Shown here: positions 13,049 through 18,573 of the stretch, one piece after another
How the letters are laid out: each line of letters starts with the position of its first letter
How positions within the stretch are numbered: the stretch's first letter is position 1
NCBI GenBank assembly: GCA_002305205.1
Contig: DBQJ01000005.1
Span: 9,849-28,421 of the forward strand
From: a candidate division WWE3 bacterium UBA1397
GTDB taxonomy: Bacteria > Patescibacteriota > WWE3 > UBA101185 > UBA10185
Direction: 5' to 3'
Length of the DNA: 18,573 nt
Notes under the pieces: model-generated
Told to the model about the DNA's origin: nothing
The model's input: only the letters and a program-made list of their open reading frames with translations
The model's database searches: none
Translations under genes and position numbers: made by a program

Positions 13049-14878
13049 TTAGTGCTCCCAAACATCTCCGACAAAGGGCTCAGCAACTACAGGCACTTTT
13101 TCTAAAAATAATCGGGCTGCTCTGCACATCTCCTCTGCCTGTATATTTGACCAATCTGCTGCCTGATCTTCCCTGATCTCACTTACTATTTCATCATGAA
13201 CTGTCAGTATCAGTGAACCATCCACCTTCTCTTTTTTCATTCTTTCCTGGAGAAATACTAATGCATATTTAACAGCATCGGCATTAGTTCCCTGTATTGG
13301 GTGGTTTTTTGCCTGTCTTTCTATACTCCCTATCTTCTTTTTATAATCAGGATCGGAAGCTGTAGGGGTTGTGTACCATCTTTTCCTCCCCGCAGGGGTT
13401 GAGGACCATCCATTCTTTACTGCATCTCTCGCCATTTTCTCTAAAAATCTTTTTACGCTTGGGTATGAATTAAAGTATCTGTCTAAATATTCCCTTCCTT
13501 CCTCAGGTGTAACTCCTATTTGCCTTGCTAAACTTGCCGGACCCATTCCATACATTAGCCCAAAACCAATAACCTTCGCTGCTTGTCTTTTATCCGGATA
13601 TTTTTTCTTAAAATCATCCGTATAAGGAAGATTAAACATAAGCGAAGCTGTATATGAGTGTACATCTAATCCGTCTGTTAATGCTTTAATAAATACTGCA
13701 TCTCCGGATAAATCTGCCAATATCCTCATTTCCATAGATGAATAATCTGCAGTAACCAGTTTATATCCTTTTTCGGGGTTAAAACAGGTACGGAAGGGGG
13801 CTTCCTCGCTGTTACGGGGTATTTGCTGGAAATTAGGGTTATTGCATGAAAATCTACCTGTAGCAGCTCCCAACTGATTAAACTCAGGATGTATTCTCTT
13901 TGTCTTTTTATTTATCTTTGATAGTAAATTATCACCAAACGCAGACACTAATTTTTCATACCCCCTATATTCTCTTAAGATTTTAACTACGGGATGATCA
14001 ACTGCTTCCAATAACGCATCGCCTGTGGAAGGAAGATTAAGTTTAAGTTTATTATTAAACAAATCCATTAACTGTACCTGGCTGTTTATATTTATTGAAT
14101 CACTTACATTTCCGAAAAGGTCCAGTGCTGATGACTGAAAATAGGGACGAATTGATTCCTGAAATTTTGATGCTAATAAATCCCTTTTATCAGACAGTGT
14201 GTGAATTATACTTTTCCATTTTTCGATATCAATGTGTACTCCTTTCAATTCCATTTCACCTACCACTCTTGTTGTGGCAAATTCTAATTTAGCTACATTT
14301 AGTAACCCTTCCTTATTTAATTTCTTTATCTGCTCTTCAAATATGGGAAACATTATTAATGTATCTAAAGCTGCATATTTTAACTGATCTTCCGTAAGAC
14401 GTGAGTTAGCAGTCATCTTTACAAAACTCTCTCTTATATCTTTCTGAAGGTCTATGCCGGCGTATTTCTTAGCCAAATCTTTAAGTGAATAGTAGGCTTT
14501 ACCTATACCTGCATTAAGAACTACCTCGGTTAACATCGTATCGTATATATTTGCCGTTTCTATACCTGTATTAACTTTTATATGCTTATAATCGAACTTA
14601 CCATTGTGGAGAAGTTTTATTGTATTAGTATTTTCCAGGAATTCTTTTAATTCAGGTATTCCATCTATGTTCAGTTGTCTTGCATCAAATATATAGCTGA
14701 TTGAAGCACTTGATATTTGTATCGTTAGGAGAATAGATGAATATGGATCCAGCTCTGTACCCTCTATGTCTATACCTACTACTTTTTCTTTCTTCAATTC
14801 ATCTAATGCATTTATGGCTTGTTCAGCATTACTTACATATATATATTTTGGATCCGAGGGATCAAACTTCAATTCCAT
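13049..14878 (-). CDS. polA: DNA polymerase I without 5' nuclease domain, proofreading exonuclease intact
   Basis: A 609-residue family A polymerase. The N-terminal 3'-5' exonuclease has all DEDDy residues: D37-x-E39 (GIDIEGTE), N92 and D96 (HNGKFDYKH), D113, and Y168-x3-D172. The polymerase part has motif A DYSSMEMRIL (D378), motif B RQAAKVIGFGLMYG (K435, F439, Y443) and motif C TVHDEIVSE (H561, D562, E563). Phe at the F762 equivalent indicates normal discrimination against dideoxynucleotides. The 5'-3' nuclease domain of about 300 residues found in E. coli Pol I is absent, so removal of RNA primers must be done by another protein. It lies 25 bp after gatB and 55 bp before the Clp gene on the same strand. 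Confidence 0.95.
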   Translation of the reverse strand: MELKFDPSDPKYIYVSNAEQAINALDELKKEKVVGIDIEGTELDPYSSILLTIQISSASISYIFDARQLNIDGIPELKEFLENTNTIKLLHNGKFDYKHIKVNTGIETANIYDTMLTEVVLNAGIGKAYYSLKDLAKKYAGIDLQKDIRESFVKMTANSRLTEDQLKYAALDTLIMFPIFEEQIKKLNKEGLLNVAKLEFATTRVVGEMELKGVHIDIEKWKSIIHTLSDKRDLLASKFQESIRPYFQSSALDLFGNVSDSININSQVQLMDLFNNKLKLNLPSTGDALLEAVDHPVVKILREYRGYEKLVSAFGDNLLSKINKKTKRIHPEFNQLGAATGRFSCNNPNFQQIPRNSEEAPFRTCFNPEKGYKLVTADYSSMEMRILADLSGDAVFIKALTDGLDVHSYTASLMFNLPYTDDFKKKYPDKRQAAKVIGFGLMYGMGPASLARQIGVTPEEGREYLDRYFNSYPSVKRFLEKMARDAVKNGWSSTPAGRKRWYTTPTASDPDYKKKIGSIERQAKNHPIQGTNADAVKYALVFLQERMKKEKVDGSLILTVHDEIVSEIREDQAADWSNIQAEEMCRAARLFLEKVPVVAEPFVGDVWEH

Positions 14879-14903
14879 TTTTTAATATTAGCATGAAATT
14901 TTT

Positions 14904-16253
14904 TTAATTCGCGTCTGAGTCTAACATATCCAATATTTTTTGTTTTAATTGTATGGGATCTGGTTTATTCTTTCCCGAAGTCATTCTCATTGCCTCCCCT
15001 ACTAAATACATTACAGATGATTCTTTGCCTTTTTTAAAATCTTCAACAGCTTTTAAATTATTAGCTAATACTTTTTTTATTACAGCATTCAGTTCATTTT
15101 CTTCCATTTTTGAATATGCTGTCTTTGTATTTTTTATAACCTCAATTATCTCTTCCTCACTTACATTTCTATATTCCTTTTTGTTCAATAGTAAATTAGA
15201 GGTCTGTATAGGATCGGCTCCCATTCTTAATAATTTTTCAAATTTACTAATATAAGAAGGTCCTAATTTCTCTACCATTGTTTTTGCATTGTTTCTGCTT
15301 AATCCTATCTCTTTCTCAAGTTTATCAATAATCATATAGGGAGTAGGAGGAAGATTAGTTTTTAAGTCTTTAATATATTCGGGTGTAAATTCCATGGGCG
15401 GGATGTCAGGTTCGGGAAAATATCTGTAATCCTTTGCTTCTTCTTTGCTTCTTTGAGGTACAGTTTTCATAGAACCTTCTTTGAAACCCCTGTTCTCTTG
15501 CATCGGCGTAATACCATTTTCCAGTAATTCCCTCTGTCTGATTATTTCTGATTGTATAGCTTTCTCCACAAATTTAAACGAATTGATATTTTTAACCTCA
15601 ACTTTATATTTAGGAAGTTCGTCTTTTCTTTCCTGTTCGGATGTTCTTAATGATATGTTTACTTCCAGTCTCATTTGTCCTTTTTCCATATCAGCTTCTC
15701 CTATACCTAAATACTTGACCATTAACTGTATTTGTTTACAATATTCAACAGTATCCGGGATATTCCTAAAGCAAGGACGGGTAACAATTTCAACCAAAGG
15801 TATGCCGGATTTATTAAAATCTACTAATGTTTTACCCTCCTCGTGAAATGATTTTGCAACATCTTCCTCTAAATGCACTCTTTCTATATCAACTACCGTA
15901 CCTGATTCAAGTTTTAATTTACCGTCAATACATAAGGGTTGTTTATACTGGCTGATTTGATATCCCTTGGGTAAATCGGGATAAAAGTAGTGTTTTCTAT
16001 CAAACCTGGATTTCATATTTAAGGAACAGTCCAAAGCTAAACCCATCATTTGAGTCTTCTTAACAGCATCGATATTAGGAACGGGTAGAGCTCCAGGAAG
16101 ACCTAAACAGACAGGACATACTACTGTGTTAGGTTCTTTTTCCCAGATATCAGCACAGCATGAACAAAACATTTTCTTTTCTGTTTTTAAATGAAAATGA
16201 ATCTCCATTCCAACTACTAATTTAAATTTTCCTAACAATTCGTTTTCCATCAT
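14904..16253 (-). CDS. gatB: Asp/Glu-tRNA amidotransferase subunit B
   Basis: GatB binds mischarged Glu-tRNA(Gln) or Asp-tRNA(Asn), phosphorylates the carboxylate and receives ammonia from GatA. The start KLVVGMEIHFHLKTEKKMFCSCC and the zinc-site cysteines C30, C32, C46 and C49 (CPVCLGLPGALPVPN) are diagnostic. HYFYPDLPKGYQISQY and DFNKSGIPLVEIVTRP are further conserved blocks, and DYRYFPEPDIPP is the late catalytic-domain motif. At 449 residues it is slightly short, with a C-terminal YqeY-like tRNA-binding tail that seems trimmed. The start MMEN at 16253 follows the dehydrogenase stop by 2 nt, indicating coupling. It is separated from gatA by three small genes; gatC is not seen in the window. 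Confidence 0.96.
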   Translation of the reverse strand: MMENELLGKFKLVVGMEIHFHLKTEKKMFCSCCADIWEKEPNTVVCPVCLGLPGALPVPNIDAVKKTQMMGLALDCSLNMKSRFDRKHYFYPDLPKGYQISQYKQPLCIDGKLKLESGTVVDIERVHLEEDVAKSFHEEGKTLVDFNKSGIPLVEIVTRPCFRNIPDTVEYCKQIQLMVKYLGIGEADMEKGQMRLEVNISLRTSEQERKDELPKYKVEVKNINSFKFVEKAIQSEIIRQRELLENGITPMQENRGFKEGSMKTVPQRSKEEAKDYRYFPEPDIPPMEFTPEYIKDLKTNLPPTPYMIIDKLEKEIGLSRNNAKTMVEKLGPSYISKFEKLLRMGADPIQTSNLLLNKKEYRNVSEEEIIEVIKNTKTAYSKMEENELNAVIKKVLANNLKAVEDFKKGKESSVMYLVGEAMRMTSGKNKPDPIQLKQKILDMLDSDAN

Positions 16254-16255
16254 GA

Positions 16256-16936
16256 TTAAAAATGAAGATTTCTAAACACTATCTGTTCTAAAACTATATT
16301 ATCTAAAGATAGTGTGAATTCTATTATTCTTGCCGCTTCTTTAGGATCCATTGCGTTGGATAAATCCTTTTCTTTTCCTGCATTTTTAAAAAGAGACGTA
16401 TTCATTAATCCGGGATATATTCCGATTACCGCAATATTATATTTTTCTAATTCCTTTCTCATTGAATTAGTAAATCCTGCCTGAGCCCATTTAGTTGACA
16501 CATACAATGATCTTTCTGACTTCCCTTCCAACGCGTCTATCGAAATTATATTAATTATCTTCCCCTTATTTTCCTTTTTCATAAGAGGAATACATGCTTT
16601 AGTCATATTCATTGTACCTACTATATTGATTAAAGATATTTCAGCTATATCATTAAAACTGTTTGAATCCAGCTCTCCTGTTTTCCATATTGCTGCGTTG
16701 TTTATAAGTACATCCAGACGACCATACTTATTCTTAATGTAATCTACAGAAGATTGAACTTGTTTTACATCTGATATATCACAAACATACATGTCACATT
16801 TTAATTCTTTTGATGTTTTCTCTAATTCTTTTTTATTCCTGGAAAGAATTACCACTTGATACCTGTTTGACAATAAACCTGCAATTTCCTTTCCAAAGCC
16901 CTGGCATCCTCCTGTTACCAGTAAGACATCTTTCAT
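16256..16936 (-). CDS. Short-chain dehydrogenase/reductase
   Basis: A 226-residue Rossmann-fold oxidoreductase. The cofactor motif is TGGCQGFG (8-15, the TGxxxGxG pattern), with NNA at 79-81. The catalytic residues S132 (IISIDAL), Y145 and K149 (YVSTK) and a YPG after strand 6 are all present, so it should be active. R33 after strand 2 (LSRNKKEL) favours NADP over NAD. The substrate cannot be told; small SDRs of this kind act on fatty-acyl, sugar or quinone-like compounds. Its ATG overlaps the TGA of the upstream gene by 4 nt, and gatB follows after 2 nt, so it is translated as part of the gat operon. No functional link to tRNA amidation is known to me. Confidence 0.88.
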   Translation of the reverse strand: MKDVLLVTGGCQGFGKEIAGLLSNRYQVVILSRNKKELEKTSKELKCDMYVCDISDVKQVQSSVDYIKNKYGRLDVLINNAAIWKTGELDSNSFNDIAEISLINIVGTMNMTKACIPLMKKENKGKIINIISIDALEGKSERSLYVSTKWAQAGFTNSMRKELEKYNIAVIGIYPGLMNTSLFKNAGKEKDLSNAMDPKEAARIIEFTLSLDNIVLEQIVFRNLHF

Positions 16937-17322
16937 ACTTTAATTCCTAACAAATTTAATGCTTTTTGAATATTGTTTATTGCTTCATTGACAACAAAAT
17001 AAGGGGGGTCAAAATTAGATTCGTGTACAATATTATTCCTAAGTTTATGGGCTTCCCATATTTTTTGGTATACATCCCAATCGAACATATCTTTTGAGTT
17101 CTTTAGTCTGTCGCCCATTGTTTCCCCTACAACTAAATCTCTTAAGACATTATCCAGAGATTTGTCTGCAGTAATTAAAGCCTGTCGTAGTTGAGAAGGT
17201 CCTTTTTTAGATAAAAGAATACGGATATTTTCCCAGTCTTTCATAACATTTTCCTGAGTAATACCTCTTACCGTTCCTGTCTTATTAGTTTGTTTCCCAA
17301 AAAATAATTCCAGAATACCCAT
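16933..17322 (-). CDS. HEPN-like alpha-helical protein, function unknown
   Basis: A 129-residue protein predicted to be mostly helical. The segment IWEAHKLRNNIVHES contains R95-x4-H100, the RX4-6H signature of HEPN nucleases and HEPN-fold proteins, on a helix near the C-terminus. An earlier helix with TADKSLDNVLRDLVVGETMGDRLK resembles the paired helices of that fold. HEPN proteins are often RNases of toxin or defence systems, but many are housekeeping, and no nucleotidyltransferase antitoxin lies beside it. AAGG 9 nt before the ATG at 17322 supports the start. It sits 4 nt after the 57-aa gene and overlaps the dehydrogenase by 4 nt, within the operon between gatA and gatB. Its assignment rests on the short motif and helical look only. 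Confidence 0.55.
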   Translation of the reverse strand: MGILELFFGKQTNKTGTVRGITQENVMKDWENIRILLSKKGPSQLRQALITADKSLDNVLRDLVVGETMGDRLKNSKDMFDWDVYQKIWEAHKLRNNIVHESNFDPPYFVVNEAINNIQKALNLLGIKV

Positions 17323-17326
17323 GTTT

Positions 17327-17500
17327 TTAAACCTTAAATAAATAATTTTTAATTAACATTATTACAAAAAAAGAACCTGCTAATACTAGTATTATTTTTA
17401 GAATAGCATCTTCTGACTTCAATGCAAAAAATATAATAATACCTACACCTACGACTGACATGGCGGTAACTACCAACCTTCTGAAAAATGTTTGCATCAT
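17327..17500 (-). CDS. 57-aa two-pass membrane protein between gatA and the HEPN-like gene
   Basis: Translation gives MMQTFFRRLVVTAMSVVGVG, IIIFFALKSEDAILKIILVL and AGSFFVIMLIKNYLFKV. Two hydrophobic helices (about 9-26 and 33-50) are joined by the polar turn LKSED, with basic residues at both ends, so both termini are probably cytoplasmic. The ATG at 17500 overlaps the gatA TGA as ATGA, and the next gene starts 4 nt after its TAA. The overlap, operon position and codon composition make it a real gene although it is very short. Function is unknown. Confidence 0.65.
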   Translation of the reverse strand: MMQTFFRRLVVTAMSVVGVGIIIFFALKSEDAILKIILVLAGSFFVIMLIKNYLFKV

Positions 17501-18573
17501 TTTAGTTTCGGCCTTTCTTTATGATAATTTACTACTCTCTGATACTCTCCTGCAGAGTATAATAACTGTTTTTCTTCGAACATCCTCCCTATTAGCTGTA
17601 CACCCACAGGAAGATTGTTCAAAAAACCGCAGGGAATGCTTATTCCGCATAAACCTGCGATGCTGCTTGGTTCTGCCAATACATCCATTAATTCTCCAAA
17701 CATTGAAGATTTATCACTTTCTCCGAATTTCATAGCAGTACATGGTGTAGAAGGTCCGATTATTAAATCAACCTTATTGAAACATTCTTTAAAATTATTA
17801 ATGATTAATGTTCTAACTTTCTGAGCTTTAGCATAATAGGCATCGTAATATCCTGCACTTAGTGTATAAGTACCAAGCATTGCTCTTTTCTTTGCCTCAA
17901 AACCAAACTTATCTCTTCCCTGCCCATATCTAATCCCATCATACCTTCCTAAGTTTGAGGATACCTCAGATCTTTGTATTATTGTATATACTGCTATTGA
18001 ATATTTCGGATCTAGAAGATCTATATCAATAATTTCTGCCCCAAGATCTGAAAATACTTTTAGTGATTCATTTACTTTTTCTTTATAACCTTCTTCCATA
18101 TCAATATTAAAATATGATAAAGGTTTTCCTATTCTAATACCTTTAAGAGGCTTAGAATTATCATTTTTTTCGTTAAAAGAAATATAATTTTCTACAGATA
18201 CAGTAGATGTGGTAGCATCACAAGAATCCTTTCCGGCAATAATATTCAAGATATATGAACAATCTTCTGCATTTTTAGCTAAAGGTCCGGGACTGTCAGT
18301 TGAGGATGCCATGGCTATAAGACCATATCTGCTTACTCTTCCGTAAGTTGGCTTTAATCCTGTAACACCGCACCAGGATGCAGGCAATCTTATACTTCCC
18401 GCTGTTTCGCTTCCGATAGAAAATATGCACATATCTGCCGATACAGCTGCAGCAGAACCACCAGAGGATCCTCCCGGAACTCTATCATAATTCCACGCAT
18501 TCTTTGTTTTAAAAAAGTCAGAAGTTTCTGTAGAGGAACCATGGGCAAAAGCATCCATGTTGGTTTTACCTAA
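17497..18573 (-). CDS. gatA: Asp/Glu-tRNA amidotransferase subunit A, 5'-truncated by the window
   Basis: GatA hydrolyses glutamine and delivers ammonia to GatB for transamidation of Glu-tRNA(Gln) or Asp-tRNA(Asn). The frame is open to the window end (LGKTN before MDAFAHGSSTE), so the true start lies outside. Numbered from the Met at 18558, the amidase signature is VPGGSSGGSAAAV with cis-Ser S31, and the nucleophile is S55 in SETAGSIRLPA, the same 24-residue spacing as in S. aureus GatA (S154/S178). CGVTGLKPTYGRVSRYG follows. The catalytic Lys is upstream and not visible. Its TGA overlaps the start of the 57-aa gene. It heads, or lies early in, the operon running to rplS. Confidence 0.96.
   Translation of the reverse strand, partial: LGKTNMDAFAHGSSTETSDFFKTKNAWNYDRVPGGSSGGSAAAVSADMCIFSIGSETAGSIRLPASWCGVTGLKPTYGRVSRYGLIAMASSTDSPGPLAKNAEDCSYILNIIAGKDSCDATTSTVSVENYISFNEKNDNSKPLKGIRIGKPLSYFNIDMEEGYKEKVNESLKVFSDLGAEIIDIDLLDPKYSIAVYTIIQRSEVSSNLGRYDGIRYGQGRDKFGFEAKKRAMLGTYTLSAGYYDAYYAKAQKVRTLIINNFKECFNKVDLIIGPSTPCTAMKFGESDKSSMFGELMDVLAEPSSIAGLCGISIPCGFLNNLPVGVQLIGRMFEEKQLLYSAGEYQRVVNYHKERPKLK

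Noticed and set aside
16933..17322. HEPN toxin of a toxin-antitoxin pair
   Set aside because: The neighbours are a dehydrogenase and a tiny membrane protein, not a nucleotidyltransferase antitoxin, and the gene sits inside a housekeeping operon.

Overview
The window is AT-rich bacterial chromosome carrying a small integrated mobile element. The host is probably a member of the candidate phyla radiation (Patescibacteria). This is an inference from the low GC, tightly packed genes with 2-60 nt gaps, a DNA polymerase I without the 5' nuclease domain, a zinc-finger Clp ATPase and several tiny membrane proteins. TGA is used as a normal stop (gatA, the gene at 16933 and others), so lineages that read TGA as glycine are excluded. 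Clear Shine-Dalgarno sequences are present but sparse.

Left chromosomal part (1-2255): the 3' end of a cyclophilin-type peptidyl-prolyl isomerase, a convergent PIG-V-like membrane mannosyltransferase, a small nucleoside-deoxyribosyltransferase-like protein, and a complete tRNA-Lys(TTT) with an encoded CCA.

Mobile element (about 2256-6961): a 4.7-kb integrative element sits in the 3' end of the tRNA-Lys gene. It is bounded by an exact 21-bp direct repeat, which is the last 21 bases of the tRNA at 2235-2255 and again at 6941-6961. It encodes a serine recombinase, a winged-helix protein with a C-terminal Cys cluster (probably replication or regulation), a DUF5659-like 82-aa protein, and four small membrane proteins, three of them Cys-rich. 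A gene-free segment of about 460 bp lies in its middle. That segment appears to hold an extended -10 promoter, a leader RNA of about 240 nt with a duplicated motif, and an intrinsic terminator touching the start codon of the 82-aa gene. The recombinase gene runs through the left repeat into the tRNA on the opposite strand. Rejoining the ends as an excised circle extends the same frame for 39 codons into sequence stranded at the right end. The attachment site therefore lies inside the recombinase gene, and integration would exchange its C-terminus.

Middle chromosomal part (6962-10378): a SAM-dependent methyltransferase and a YfhO-like multi-pass membrane protein on the minus strand, and a divergent YdjM-like membrane metal-dependent hydrolase.

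Right chromosomal part (18573-10392, all minus strand): one probable housekeeping operon in the order gatA, a 57-aa membrane protein, a HEPN-like protein, a short-chain dehydrogenase, gatB, polA, a clpE-like ATPase and rplS. The first five genes are coupled by 4-nt overlaps or gaps of 2-4 nt. GatA and GatB belong to the amidotransferase that makes Gln-tRNA and/or Asn-tRNA. Pol I, Clp and L19 serve repair, protein quality control and the ribosome.
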